64,000 nucleotides of DNA, taken from NCBI GenBank assembly GCA_948470475.1, contig OX419341.1, positions 26,816,317 through 26,880,316 on the forward strand, in the 5' to 3' direction. Positions 30,902 through 43,467 of this stretch are shown piece by piece (position 1 is the first letter of the stretch; each line of letters begins with the position of its first letter). Position numbers and translations under genes: made by a program. This DNA comes from Galaxea fascicularis. Taxonomy: Eukaryota > Cnidaria > Anthozoa > Scleractinia > Euphylliidae. The notes under the pieces are model-generated. The model had not been told where the DNA came from and ran no database searches. It saw only the letters and a list, made by a program, of their open reading frames with translations.

Positions 30902-32621
30902 CGAATTTTTTTCAGGCATCCTTACGCAATAAATTGCCTTGCTGCCTCTTGGATAGCGATCAAGCTAAGTCAGGATACGACTGTTGACAATTCAATTTGA
31001 TTGTTAACAAACGAGAAAACTGAAAATGGTTGTAGTAGGTATGATCTATCGGGTTTTTGGTTTCTGAGATGGTTCAAGTGAAAGATTTGACATCACGTTT
31101 ATGTCAGCAAACGTCGTCTCTTTCACTTCTTCAAAAGAATTAGCACGTGACGAAAACCTTGCAAACAATTCTGGATTTGTGACTAAAAGCGCGGGAAAAT
31201 GATAACTGTCGTAGTGAGTGTCACTATGTTATTGAGGCCCGTTTTAAACGTGTCGAACTCAACTGATCGGATTTAATTCGACAGTAGCACGGCGTTTGAA
31301 ACCAAGTCGTGCTACTGCCGTGTCGCACGGCAGCCTGGGGTTGCCGTACGGCGGTAGTAAGACTTGGTTTCGAACGTTGTGCTACTGCCGTGTCGAACTG
31401 TATTCATAAATTATAAATACGTTTTAAAAGTCAGCGAAACCGGTTTGTTGTGGTTTGACGCATGTTTACAGCAACAGGTTTCAATTCGACTGAATTAAAT
31501 TCGACGTCTGAAACCCGAAGTCGTGCTGGAGTCGTGCTACAGTCGAGCCAACTAAGCACGACAGCAGCACGATGTTCGAAACGGGCCTTAGGTCCTGGTA
31601 AGATGCCGTATTTCATATGAGCCGAACTAAACTCAGTCATTAAGTTCATGTGAAGTACGGTGCTGATTCCATTTGGATCGGCTGAGGCGTTTTTCCCCGC
31701 TGGCCGGGCGTGAAAAACGGCTGAAGGTAGAGTTTGGGTCAAACGCCGATCTTCACATGAGCCGAACCAAATGCATAATCATATATGCATGTTAATGTTA
31801 TCAATATATAAGTAATCCTCAACTTGGTTATTTTCACTGATGATCTAGTTAAGCTCGGCTGAATTAAGTTCCGCGTTTGACTCAACGAACTCAGGCGAAC
31901 TTAACTAGTTTGGGTCGACCTAAACTGTTATTAATTAAGTTCGGCTCATGTGAAGTACTGTGTTTGACTTGGGCCTTACTGTTTGTTCTTTGCCGTAAAC
32001 GAGGTGCTAAAATTATCTAAAATGTTTTACCGGAAACTAACCTTTTCCTCTCTCAAACTGTTCCACTTTTTTCCGTTTTTTAATATACTTAGTCACAATG
32101 AGTCATAAAATTTCCAAAAATATAGGTCAAACATTTGAAAGCATTTTGCCAAAACTTGGGGTAAAAGAAAGGGATTTTAAGAAAGGAACAAAAAAAAAAG
32201 CCTCTTCCCTGCACACCGCAAACTGCAAACCTTGCATGAGTTGACATTTTGTTAGTTCCTGGTCTACGATTCAGGAAGTGTTAACTTCGGGCATAAATAT
32301 ACTTGCACACAAAAATTATAAACACTGATCGGTTGAGTATTGGCCCCAGGTGATAACTGGAGATGGATAAGCTCTAGGGCAAAGTGCTGCGGCAGCCTTT
32401 CTCAAAAGGCAGAGTGTTTAAGTGATAATTGATCAAGATGACTCATGAGTTGGGGAAGTCACAAATGTCTGAACAGGTTCATCCGGTTGGCTGGTTGGAC
32501 AAAAAATTGAGAAAATACTTAAAATAAAGAACTACGAAATAGTAATTACTCAGGCAGGTGTAATCTCAAGCTCGGGGGTAATTTTGCGCCACAGTTCCGT
32601 GCATAAAAAATAATAAAATTA

Positions 32622-32623
<2 letters not shown>

Positions 32624-32667
<44 letters not shown>
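32624..32667. repeat. AAT microsatellite
   Basis: (AAT)n tract expanded relative to the short version at the same place in unit 1 (about 24187-24215). Confidence 0.88.
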
Positions 32668-33376
32668 TAGCCATTTACGACTTTCCTCAGTAAAAATATG
32701 TCAATAACCTCATGATAAAACTATCAGTATATACTTACAGTGGATAGCGTTCTTCGCGCGCTCTGCTTCACACGCTCTGATTGGCTACCCAAACTCGGGA
32801 TACGTGTAGTACTATGCTAATAACCTCCGAATTAACTAATCAGAACGCACGGAAAGCACTGTTCACTTGTGAAGTATACTAACAAGAGCTGTTCATCTAC
32901 GAGCAACTCGCGTGAAAATCGTAATTGCATGTTAACAGGTATGAGTTCCAAATCATTATTTTGAGCTCTATTACGTTTCAGTAATTTCACAGCCACCTCC
33001 ACTTCGGTGAATAACAGATCCTTTACTGATTTAAAAAATTTGGTTTTATCAACGGAGTTGATAATGTAAATTGACCACCGAACAGGGATTCTAAAAGCTG
33101 AAGTTTCGATCGTTGGTCCTTCGTTAGCTGGCGAAGGGCTAGCGAAACGCTCGAATAAACGTCAGCTTTTAGAATCCCTGTACGATGGTCAGATGTATTT
33201 TTGATTTCATGATCATAAAACCAAATTTTTGTGTACTACTCCCCTACCGACGCAGCACCGCAAGTAGTCGCAAGTAGCCGCAAGCAGAACTTGCGTGGGG
33301 TGGCCAAACGAACTCGCCGGTTTCCTCGCAAGTACACGCAAGTCGCAAAAAGAACCATTTCAAGGCTACAGCCTTA

Positions 33377-33785
33377 GGGGCTGTTTACATGGAGGTAGGA
33401 AGATCCCAGCACTAGGAAGATCCTAGAAGGCGAAACAACTTTTCGTTTGGTTTACATGAAGAAATTTCTGTCCAGGTGGAAGTGGAAAATGAAAGCAAGA
33501 TTGTCGACCTTTGGCAGCTGAATACCGTGAACACCCGGCCGCCGGCATATTTGTATTTTTGTCCCTAGTACCAGGAACTTCCTAGCGAAGGCAGTTTACA
33601 TGGTGCTAGGATGTTCCTAGCTCACAGCTAGGAAGATCCTAGCTCTAGGAAGATCCTAGCACTAGAGCCAAGTACGACCTCTTGCATGTAAACTGAATAC
33701 AGAAAACATATGCTGCTAGGATGATCCGGCGCCTTCTAGGATCTTCCTAGTGCTAGGATCTTCCTACCTCCATGTAAACAGCCCC
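33377..33785. mobile_element. 409-bp MITE absent from unit 1
   Basis: The 56-bp terminal inverted repeats (starting GGGGCTGTTTACATGG) match with one difference; the interior has repeated AGGATCTTCCTAG-type motifs. It is flanked by TTA on the left and TAA on the right, compatible with a TA duplication. The same site in unit 1 (about 24921-24925) is uninterrupted, so insertion followed the segmental duplication. Confidence 0.88.
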
Positions 33786-35282
33786 TAAGTCCCGCGCGGC
33801 CAAAATGTAACCTTATATCCTGTATTTCATTGGCTAATAGGTTGCTATAACAACGAATGGACGTCATTTAACATGAATTGACTTGGGTTGGTCGGTCAAA
33901 GGGGAAAAACTTGCGACTCCATTTGGCCAGGGCTTGCGTGTGTTGACTTGAGATGACTTGCGCTCACTATGGTCGAGATCAAACTTGCGGCGCAAGTAGA
34001 CGCAAGTTTGTCACCGTTTGACCACCCAACCCAAGTCAATGCAAGTTAAGTGATGTCCATTCGTTGTTATAGCAACCTATTAGCCAATGAAATACAGGAT
34101 ATAAGGTTACATTTTGTCCGCGCGGGACTAAGCCCGTAGCTTCGAAATTTTTTTTTTTTTTGCACCTTGCGTGTACTTGCGAAGAAACTTGCGAGTCCGT
34201 TTGGCCACCCAACGCAAGTTTAGCTTGCAGCTACTTGTAAATACTTGCGAGTCCATTTGTCCAGGGCTTTATCTTTAATTTACAACCTTGATAAACTAGA
34301 GCAATTTAACCTTTAAAGGGAAACTGTTAAGAATTTGTCAACGAATGTTCTTTCAAGACATGTTTAATGTATTGCCAAATAACGTCTGTCTTTACAGGCT
34401 TATGTCCATTAATTTTTTATCACGGTGCTGGTGGGCAATCGGGCACAAGCACTGATTACTCCTAGTTAATTATGCCTCAGTTAAAAGTAAGGTGTCAGTA
34501 CTTATGGGTTTTAATATTGGCAATACTGATATCAAAGGTAAGATGTAGCTGCGAACATGCATAATGTGGTTTAAAACAAAACAGACGTAAATAATAGGTT
34601 GCTGTGTAGCCGATTTAATTAATCTGAATTAGACGCGTCACCGCAAGTACGCCAGGTGTTTTCTCTTTAAAATATACGTGCTGTTTGTTCCATTTCCTCG
34701 CTCAAACGGTTTCTTTTTCTTGCAATATTGTATTCCAAGTTATCAAGAATAGAGAAATTTCCAGACCAGTCTAATAAGCTTGGCTCGATTACCATAGTTT
34801 TGTTTTTTCCTTGAGAGAAAAAAATAATTGCTTTCTCCCAACATCGTAACCAACAAATCTCCCATGATTCAACAGTATGTTTTAGCCCTAACGTATGTAC
34901 ATCAGGAGAAAATAAAAGTGGGTAATATAACCCACTTTCCTGTGTCGAGGGAAGACATTTAATATGAAATCAATTTTTGGTGACTGACTCAAGTGGCTTC
35001 TATAAAACAACAAAGCATAGCTATAAAGAGTTAATTTGTATTTACAAGACCTCGAGTTTCAGACTTGTTAATATTTTGTTCAATTACAACGAGTCTAATC
35101 ATGCAATGGCGAAGCTGGTGGCCTGAATTTGATCCAAATCAGCCAAATGACTTCTTTCTTATATGCAGCGAGGCGATAACGCAAATTCATTTATTTTCGG
35201 TCTGCGCCCATCGAAAATCAGTGATTGTTTCTCGTTCTCTCTAAAACATTTTGTTTTCAAACAGTAAATGCGTTTGAAAGAG

Positions 35283-36341
35283 ATGTTACCACTGGAGTTA
35301 CCAAACCGAAGCTTGGCGATAGTCATTCTTGAAGCAAGTGTTTGCCTTGTTATGAACATCATCAGTTTCACAGGAAATGTTCTGGTCTGCTTAGCCGTGT
35401 ATAAAAACCCAAGGCTGCGATCAACCATCAACCTCTACATCATTGCTTTAGCAGTCGGCGATCTTGTGTGTGCATCTGTGGAAATGCCATTAGCGGCTGC
35501 CGTCCTGATCACTGGAAAATGGGATTTTGGAGCCGCGTTATGCAATGTACAGGGCTTTGTGGACGCGTTTGTTACGTACGTTACTCCAGCAACTATAGGT
35601 TTGACGGCGTTCAACCGCTACATGCGAATTGTCAAAACCAATCACTACAACAAGATCTTTTCACCGCGCAAATCTAAGATTTGGTTGAGTGTCCTGTGGT
35701 GTTCTCTCGCATTTTATCTTCTTGTTTGTCGATTGACAAACTGGACCACATTTCAATTCCTTCCTGGGTATGCAGTTTGTGGCATTGGTTTCTCAACATC
35801 AAAAATGAAAAAGGTCATCCATTTCTGCGTGGTGTTCGGCTTATATTTTTCGTTGCCCTTTTGCATTGGTTTTTTCAGCTACTGCAAAGTTTTCCTCAAA
35901 ATCCGTCAACATAGGCATCAAGTTTTTCCATCGTTACAGAGCTCGGGCGGAACGCCGGGAAGAATTTCCCTGCAAGAGATTCACATCAGCCGAGCCTTGT
36001 CTTATGTCATCGTTGGATTCCTTATCTGCTGGATACCTGGTTGGGTGTTTATCTTCTGGAAGCGTTTTTACCCAGACTCAGTTCCAAGAATTGCAGAGTT
36101 ATTGGCGACAATGTTTCTATTTCTAAGTAGCACAATAAATCCATTCATTTACGCAGCCACGAATCGTGCTTTTCGACAGGAATTTCGCCAAATTCTGTGT
36201 TGGTGGAAAGTCAGAAAAACAGGATTTAAAGTTAAAGCACTCCATGGGGAAGGATCAAGGCGACAGAAAGCTGACGGATCTTTAGGATGTGAAGATGCAA
36301 ATTTTATTGCATGTAATGTCAATGTTTCAAATCAGCAATAG
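35283..36341 (+). CDS. Class A orphan GPCR 3 (352 aa)
   Basis: Intronless receptor. The first ~145 residues are almost identical to GPCRs 1 and 2, apart from a patch in TM3; the second half is clearly diverged and ends in a longer tail. The class A hallmarks remain: D60, Cys87, Cys166, NRY, CWIP, NPFIY. An alternative ATG at 35268 would add MRLKE; 35283 aligns with the paralogues. The abrupt change in similarity within the array suggests gene conversion. No retinal Lys in TM7. Ligand unknown. Confidence 0.9.
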   Translation: MLPLELPNRSLAIVILEASVCLVMNIISFTGNVLVCLAVYKNPRLRSTINLYIIALAVGDLVCASVEMPLAAAVLITGKWDFGAALCNVQGFVDAFVTYVTPATIGLTAFNRYMRIVKTNHYNKIFSPRKSKIWLSVLWCSLAFYLLVCRLTNWTTFQFLPGYAVCGIGFSTSKMKKVIHFCVVFGLYFSLPFCIGFFSYCKVFLKIRQHRHQVFPSLQSSGGTPGRISLQEIHISRALSYVIVGFLICWIPGWVFIFWKRFYPDSVPRIAELLATMFLFLSSTINPFIYAATNRAFRQEFRQILCWWKVRKTGFKVKALHGEGSRRQKADGSLGCEDANFIACNVNVSNQQ

Positions 36342-37591
36342 AGTGGAACTTGGTATACGCAAATCATTATTTCTTTATGGTTTTCGGACGAGCGCTTCTC
36401 GCTCTTAGGCGTGTTGGCAGCTGCCCACTGGTACCTCCATTATGTTGACAAACTGGGCTTGGCTCGCGTGTTGAAGTGTGCGATGCCGTCTGATCCTTTT
36501 TGTTGTGGTTTAAATGTTTTCCTGGTTTGAAATTTGAAAACCTTTGTTTTAGATTATGGTAATGAATTTCACCCAAGACGAAGTAAAAATTAAACTGGCT
36601 CAAAATTGTTTAAACCGAAAACAAATTTAAACCAGAACACATACACTGTTAAATTAGCATCTAAATCAGCGCTTCTTCGTCTTCTAAACGACGAGGGAGG
36701 GCTAAATAGCCTTGTTGGTTTCAAAATCACACCGTGAACGAAACAGAAACTTGGCCAAAAAGGCTCGACCGTCGATTCAGACGACGAATCAAGTTTTATT
36801 TGTTGAACATTTGTCCCTGGTCAATGCGTTGTATCTAAACAACACTCAATTCCCATCACCGCCTCCGTTGACTTCCATATTCCCTTGCCTCGTGTTACGT
36901 CATCTCGAAAAGCCTTTTTATTTTGTTTTCCGTCTTCGATTTTCACACCGCCAGTCACCTAACAGGCCAAAGAGCTGATAACGTTATCCAAGGGAGAGAA
37001 TTCTCTCCAGCAGGAGCAATTTTCAATTGAGTGTCAAAAATAATTCGCGTTTGCTTTGGTTTTGCGTTACTTCGCTCTGTGATTGATTTTCAAAACTCGC
37101 GCCACTCTGCCAGCCGAATGAGAAGCTGAACCAAAACCAATCGCAAGTTGCACTGCGAACTTTTTCCCGCGCTTGGCGCCGGCTGCATGTAATTATAATG
37201 ACTTCAAATTCTGATTGGTTCACTGAGCTGTCTGCGTCTTAGTTGTGATTGGTGAGCGTAAGTGCTCTGGTTCAGGTGTTACGACACTTAGTTGAAAACC
37301 GTTCTATATTAACTGCTATATATTTATTCCCGCACTGGATAGCGACCTACAAGCTATCCGCTAGGTGAGGCTGTTCGCTCAGAAACAACTAGAACATCCA
37401 TGCGTTCCTACTGTCGGTTTTTCCGGCCAATTGTCATCACATTGCCAGAAAAGTCGAATCAAAATGGGCAGGGCTTATTTTGGATCCACTCGGCCATATC
37501 AAATAAGCTGTCAATCGTCTGATTGTCTTGACACATATCTGATTGGTTCACGCATATGATATATGAGATCGCCCTCATTCCGTTCTACAAA
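36342..37591. other. Intergenic between GPCR 3 and chromodomain gene
   Basis: No supported gene. The left member of a 28-bp inverted-repeat pair lies at 37444-37471, 121 bp before the chromodomain start codon; its partner is at 49383-49410. Otherwise unremarkable. Confidence 0.45.
37444..37471 (+). repeat. Left inverted repeat flanking the two-gene block
   Basis: GCCAGAAAAGTCGAATC (37444-37460) is exactly matched in reverse complement at 49394-49410. The following 11 bases match at 8 positions. Candidate terminal or subterminal repeat of a DNA transposon, or alternatively a shared promoter motif. Confidence 0.5.
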
Positions 37592-38826
37592 ATGGCGGCG
37601 CGTCCTCGGAGGGAAAAGGGCTATTACGCGTCGTTAAACAGCGTATCTTCCGTTGATTTGCTCCCCAAAACAAGAAAGGAGCGAAAAATAAAAGGAAGGG
37701 GGCGTCTGTGGCAGGTGGAGCGCCTCATCGCTAAAAGGGATAACGCTGCGGTAAGTCGAAATTCTTTGTTTCTTTCTAATAAGCAACGTAAAGAACAGAT
37801 GTGGTGCTGGGCTAATGATATAGTGTAATGTGTTCTCCCTACTTTTATTCGCTAACAGGGGTATACTGAATACTTAGTTTTGTGGCGGGGCTATTCTCCC
37901 TTTGAGTCAACTTGGGAGCCCGAAGAAAATGTTTCTCCCGATTGTGTCCGGTACGATTTATTGATACGTACTTGCCATTTTAATACAATAATCTAACAAC
38001 CAAAACAAGATAAGAAAAACAACAATAGCGTCCATTGTTATGCAGTATGCCTCGTTCTTCAAAAGCGGACGGGTATTATGAAATTGCTCCGAGTTTTTTT
38101 TACTGGTGAAAAAGCTGCTTAACATGAGGTTGTGGATGCTCAATCAATGTTGTGATCACAGAAATAAGTCTGTTTACTAATTTTGTTATTCGTGCTTTGT
38201 TAAGTTCAGAGAACATAGTTATGAGCAACACCGGTTTCTTATTTTTTGCTGAACATTCCATCAACGGACTTAAGCGATTTCCCATGTGACTGAGAGAAAA
38301 ACTTATATTATACATTCCTTGAACCATTGGTGTCAACTATTGTCATGATTACATAGCCAAAAATATATTATATATTACTTTTAGTTTACTGCAGTTGAAA
38401 TGCATTTTCAATCTCTTTAGATTATTCAAGAATCCAGTTCCAAGTGAAGTGGTTATCTTTAATGAGGTAACCACCTTTAGAATTGCAGTGGAACGGCAGC
38501 TCAAGTCGAAGTGCCGCCTTCCTGTTACTGTCAATTTCAGGGGAGATGTTTACAGGTGCCTGTTTAAGCATAGAAGTGTTCAAGATGGGTGGCACCTGTT
38601 GGATAAGGCGGCCTTTCCTAGGAAGTTTTTTCCAGAGTTCTGGGATCATTGCCCAGATTCTCATGGCCAGGGGGTAAAAGTGTTTTACCCCATGAAGATG
38701 AGAAGTTTTATCTCCTGGTCACCCAAAAAATATAGTGTAGGGGAAGGCCATCATCAATGCCCAAGAGCATTTCAGGAGAAACTGACCTTCTCGTTCATAA
38801 GAGTGGCTCTTGGGGATGCTTCTTAG
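37592..38826 (+). CDS. Chromodomain protein, three exons (218 aa)
   Basis: Exons 37592-37750, 37859-37950 and 38421-38826 join with GT-AG boundaries in matching phases (0, then 2) and sum to 657 nt, 219 codons with stop. The first two exons encode a basic N-terminus ([12 protein letters not shown]), then a chromodomain: [20 protein letters not shown] (across the intron), [20 protein letters not shown]. The aromatic cage positions (W, Y, W) are present, so binding of methylated lysine is plausible. The third exon (135 codons) has no domain I recognise. The gene is convergent with the 885-residue gene on the other strand. It could be a host chromobox-like protein or the accessory gene of a transposon. 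Confidence 0.78.
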
Positions 38827-39427
38827 ATTAGAATCTTTCACTCCCAGAGACGATTAACTGTGAGTCATACTAAGTTGTGCTGATGATTAAGTCACTAAAT
38901 GAGGTTCTAAGGTGATATGAAAGCTAGTGTTATTTCCAAATCAGTAACCTGGAATTCTATTCCATCGAAAGCTTGTTTTTCTCACACTTAAGGACATAAA
39001 ATTTTGTTAGATTTTTCTTTTTTTTTCTGACTTGAGTGTGCTTGGGAGTGAAAGGGCTCAAGGAGCATTATGATGGTTTTATTGTAATTGTCCCCTTGTT
39101 TTCACATAAAAGTGAAATTTATTAAATACTAAATTTGATAAATTGTGAAAGGGGTTGAAACATGTGGCTTCCCTTGCCCCTTGTAACCTAGTTTTACAAT
39201 CAGTTTCATTGTCCAAGTAGTAGCACTTCCTCATACTTCTCTTAGAGAGAAATCATTTACAGATTATCCTTTTTATACACACTCAACAATATGATATAAA
39301 ATATTTTCTATAGCAATAGTAAGGAATGATACGTGTTGGCATGCTTGTTATGTGTTTCATCCTTTAGTTGATAGCTATTCAATATTAAATTTTTGCCCCT
39401 TTGATGTACTTGAAGTACAGGCTTAAA
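38827..39427. other. Spacer between convergent genes (3' UTRs)
   Basis: AT-rich, without open frames of note; presumably the 3' UTRs of the two convergent genes. Confidence 0.4.
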
Positions 39428-42400
39428 TTATTTTTTGGCTCGTTTTGATTGCGCCTTATTTGCTTTAGAGCTAGTTTTAGTTGGTGGCTGTTTCCTTTTT
39501 CCTCTCCTATTTTGTTTGGCTGGGGGCTCAGCACAAACTTGTACATCAGCAGTGGGCATCAGTTCTTGGGGCTTGTCGTAGCTTAGACGTGTGCGTGCTT
39601 TTCTTTTTGTTCTAATGGAGTTTTCCCAGTACTCAGCACATTTTTTGGTGTATTTTCTGGGTCTCCTCTCCCTGTGCTTCAAGGCACGTATACGATGTTC
39701 TGCCCGAAGAATTTCAGCAGGGTCATCTGTGTGATTTGTTTTGCGCTGCAGAATTCTTCTGGCATCATCATTGTTTTTTTCCACACCTAAAAGCAAAAAT
39801 TGTTATTTGTATTGATACTTACTTTTATTCCCACAAATGTGAGTGATGTTTATTCAAAGGAGCATAAAAGGTACCTTGACCACTAAACTGCTTGAGGTTG
39901 TTATGTTGTGTTACCATATGGGGAATGTGGTATGCAGCTGCATGCATATAACATGTCACACGCTCACGTGCATACCCAATTCTCTTATCCCCAAGGGCAG
40001 AGAATGTATCAATCCATGTTTTTATCTGAAAAAAAAAAAAAAAAGAAAAGAATATTTCATACAGCAAAGTGATCTGTTGGGATAGATGTGCAACTGCATG
40101 GATTTGATTAATCTTTGTTGCTATGGTTTACCTTTTGACGATACTCATCAACATTGGTTGGTTCAAAAGATGAGATAAAGCTGAAGTACATGTCAGCAAA
40201 TCCCTACAAGAATAAAAACAAAACAAAAGGAAAATAAATCAAGCAAAAGTGAGAAATTTTGTTTGGCAGGAGTTACTTTCTGAAACAGTTTATGATTGTT
40301 GATTACTTTAACTTGTACCTTCCACAATTCCACAACAGTTTTGGCTGTCTCCTGCTGGATTAGGGGCTCCAACTTGCTGGGAAGTAGTTTTAGTAAAGTC
40401 TTCCTGTCATCCCCCATCAGGCTTGTCCACTCCCAAGTCCCAGAGCCTTTTCCATCAGCATTCCTTTTCTCCCACACTGAGAAAGATACACCACAGCTGT
40501 TGATAGCTTGGATAAGCTTTTGAAGGTGAACTGTTTTCTTCCCAGTGAGGAAACTCTCCTTGTCATCCCACTGCATTGCATCTTCTATCACATTACCAAT
40601 CAGAACATCTGTGATGCGCAGCATTAAATGGAGCTCATCCAAAATGATGTGATCCAGTGGGATGTTAAGGAGTGGTTTATGCACACAACAGAAGTTCTCT
40701 CCCTTGGACTTGGTGGAAAATTCATGAAGTTCTTTTAATGTCCTCTTGATAGGGTCATTATCATAAAAGTTGTCTGGCTTGCTCATATCTCCCCTGAAAG
40801 AGAAGAAGATCAATGATAAATCTTACTATTTGTCATACTTATTACAGAACATGCATGCTGGAACAATATTTTTGTATATTTTTCAATAATATATAAGGAT
40901 CAGGGACAGAACAAAACCTATATAAAGACATACACACACCATAAATGGTGGCTAAAACATGTGTATGTACCTAGACCATGAAGAAATTCAGTACCTATTT
41001 TATTTCATTTGAGACAACGGGATACATTGTAATGTTATTAATAAAGTAGCCTATTAGATATTGTTTAGATTAATACCTGTCTTTCTTATGAACTTTGCAC
41101 CACAAGCAAGCATATGTTGAGTTGGCTGCACTAATGCCCATAACCAGAAGCAAAAACTGAAAATATATATAATGATATAATTAATTCCCAGACAATGGGG
41201 AACATTACATTAAATCACAGAATGATAGAATATTCTTTTTCACTCTGTGAATGCCACATGGAACATTTGCATAATAAATGTTTGGACTGAAATTTGAGAA
41301 CAAAGGATAGTGACCAAAATAAAGTTGTTTGTATCTTACCTTGTAATCACCCCCAAGAAACAGTTCTACATCTACTCTGTTCTCTCCAGCAGTGATAAAC
41401 CCCTTTTCCTGGATTTCATTGATGTCATCAAAGACCTCCTTAAAGGAAGTGGCCAAAGTTTCCCTACTTTCTGGGCCATTCACTACTGCAATGGTGTGTG
41501 TACCTTAGTTTGATATAAAACACAAGATGAAAGTTATAATCAATAAAATTTACCCTGTGTGAAATAAAAGTTAATATATTCATTGTTTGCATTTTGCTAG
41601 TCTCAAATTTTAGTATCTCTGGTTGCCACAGTTGCTTTACTTCATAATTCTACCTTTTGATGATAACAAATCATCTCTGCTCTGAAGAATGGATAGACTC
41701 AGGAGGATGAAATTGCTCACTCTGCTCATTCGAGCACCATCCCCACTGAGCTTCACTTTTACTTTCTCGCCCTCTTGCAGCAAATTGGCTTGTCTCTGAA
41801 ACAAAGTTACAGTTCTCAGAATAGAAACACATGTCCAAATGCTTTCTTAATAAGTTGGAAACAAATAGCAACTGTTTGGTATATTTAAATTGCTTTTTTG
41901 ACAGTGTAAACCATGGGTTGTGATACAAATGACAAACCAATGCTTTTACCTACCATGTGTTTTACTTGTTCAGCCAATAATTGTTTAAAGGAGTACTGTG
42001 CTCCTGGGGCCTTGCCTGGAGTAGTCGAAATGATGCAGTCCTTGTTTAGCTCCTTTCGGCACTGTTTGAACAGATAGGACCTTGGCATTCCATCGACTAC
42101 CATGGACAACTGGTGGATGAACTCATCTCCAACCCCAAACTTATCAATGAGATACAATATGGCCTCTATCTTGGATTTGTCATCCTCACTCATTTTGGCA
42201 TATTGTTTCTCACCTTGGCATGAGGTGTGGCCTGTAGGTTGGGACTGCTCATCAGGTAAGAGAGTTGATGGGGTGTCACTTGAAGAGGAAGGGGGTGTAG
42301 AAGGTAATGGGCGAGCAAGTGGTGTGTTGGGTGTTGTGCCACCTTGTGAAGTAGCAGTGGAAGCTCCAATGAATGTTCCCTTTTCTTGAGTGAAGTTAAC

Positions 42401-43166
42401 AGTAAATGTTTTAGAGCTTTCTGGATCCTTTAATCGTAGGCAGTCAAGCTCCAGGCCAAACAATTTACTGAAATAAAGAGCCTTTTGAGCTCTTGTTTTG
42501 AGTTCTTTTAATTTCTTGTTTTGGGCTTGTGTTGTTTTCAGCTTTGGAATAGCTGTGCCCCTAACTGTAGTGAACTGGTTTTTCTCCAGCTGCCTTATGT
42601 ATTTCCTCATTAGTTCATTCTCTCCCCTACATGAATTAAACAGTTCCTTCTCCTGAACCATTTCCTGTAACAGATCCTGTTTTTCTTTTTCAAGGTCAGT
42701 ATACTTTTGTTTCCAAAGATTCATTGCCGTTTCTACAAGGTTCACCTTATGCTGTAGGCATCTAATTTCTGATTTCCAATCTTCAACAGAGATAATGTCA
42801 TTTCTTAGTACTGCAAGCTTTTTGTAGGAGGCCAAGAATTCTTGTCTTTGCTTAGGACTTCCTTTCTTATTTATTGCCCTTCTTTTAGCATCAGCAGCAA
42901 TGCAGTTATTGGACAGCTGTCTTTCTAATCTCACACTTTGGCGATTTAAGCGAAATGCGTTACCAGGCATGCACATATTGACCAGGTCAATGTACAAACA
43001 ACCATCATCAGGTAAGTTACCTGGGAGCTTTTCTTTTCTCCAGGTTGCAAGGGCCTCCTGTTTTATCTTTAGCCAAAATACCACTTCGTTGCCGTTTTCA
43101 CGTTGCTGTAATACGTATTGAAGTTTTGTATTCGGGCAATCAGCAATAAAAATGACTTCTTTTTCA
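39428..43166 (-). CDS. 885-residue protein of unknown family, interrupted by LTR element (exons 1b-8)
   Basis: Coding exons on the minus strand: 43166-41954, 41795-41654, 41485-41340, 41156-41077, 40793-40319, 40203-40132, 40025-39875 and 39786-39428, all with GT-AG boundaries and consistent phase. With the detached start exon (48697-48678), the exons total 2658 nt (886 codons with stop). Regions: an N-terminal ~250 residues with coiled-coil-like charged stretches, a Pro/Ser/Thr linker, a conserved-looking KLSGDGARMSR block, GGDYKFLLLVMG followed by YACLWCKVH, a DELHLMLRITDVL block, and a basic Lys/Arg-rich end. The Asp-centred blocks and CxxC are compatible with an RNase-H-like transposase, but I cannot name a family. 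As arranged here, the start codon is 5.5 kb away, so this allele is probably non-functional. Confidence 0.72.
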
Positions 43167-43170
43167 GCTG

Positions 43171-43323
43171 CGCCAGTGATAGGGACAGACGACACGAAAA
43201 TAGCGTAGTACAAACTCTTTACTAAAGTACAACAAAGCCTTTACAAATGGCTGAGTAAAACAACAACACGGTCCACGAGGAGACGCCCGCATAGCGCATG
43301 CGCGGCCGACAATAACCGCTGGC
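43171..43323 (-). repeat. 3' LTR
   Basis: 153 bp, base-for-base identical to 48525-48677. In element orientation it starts GCCAGCGG and ends CACTGGCG, so it lacks the usual TG...CA ends but has a short inverted GCCAG/CTGGC. Confidence 0.9.
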
Positions 43324-43343
43324 GCAACTTCTTCTTCTTCTGA
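43324..43343 (-). promoter_or_regulatory. Polypurine tract
   Basis: In element orientation, AGAAGAAGAAGAAG followed by TTGC ends at the 3' LTR, the position where plus-strand synthesis is primed. Confidence 0.65.
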
Positions 43344-43467
43344 GTAAATAGAAAACTAACGTGTACAAAGTAAAAGAAACCTAACAAAAAGGTTGTGACC
43401 GACAACAACTGTTATTGATAGTACTTAATTAAACGGGCTATTTCGGAAGTAACTGTCACCTAAAACA

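Larger units (their letters stand above)
26965..34596 (+). repeat. Segmental duplication, unit 2
   Basis: Contains GPCR 2, its 5' flank (matched at 34597-35282) and its 3' flank (matched at 20887-25740). The head-to-tail order and the repeated junction AGACGTAAATAATA-GGTTGCTG show a tandem duplication with a period of about 7.6 kb. Confidence 0.88.

Noticed and set aside
30394..30987. 197-residue plus-strand open frame
   Set aside because: It lies across a 422-bp MITE and a tRNA-like SINE and has no protein-family features.
43171..43213. Apparent extended N-terminus (YYAIFVSSVPITG) of the 885-residue gene
   Set aside because: These codons come from the 3' LTR of the inserted retroelement and there is no ATG; the true start is the detached ATG at 48697.
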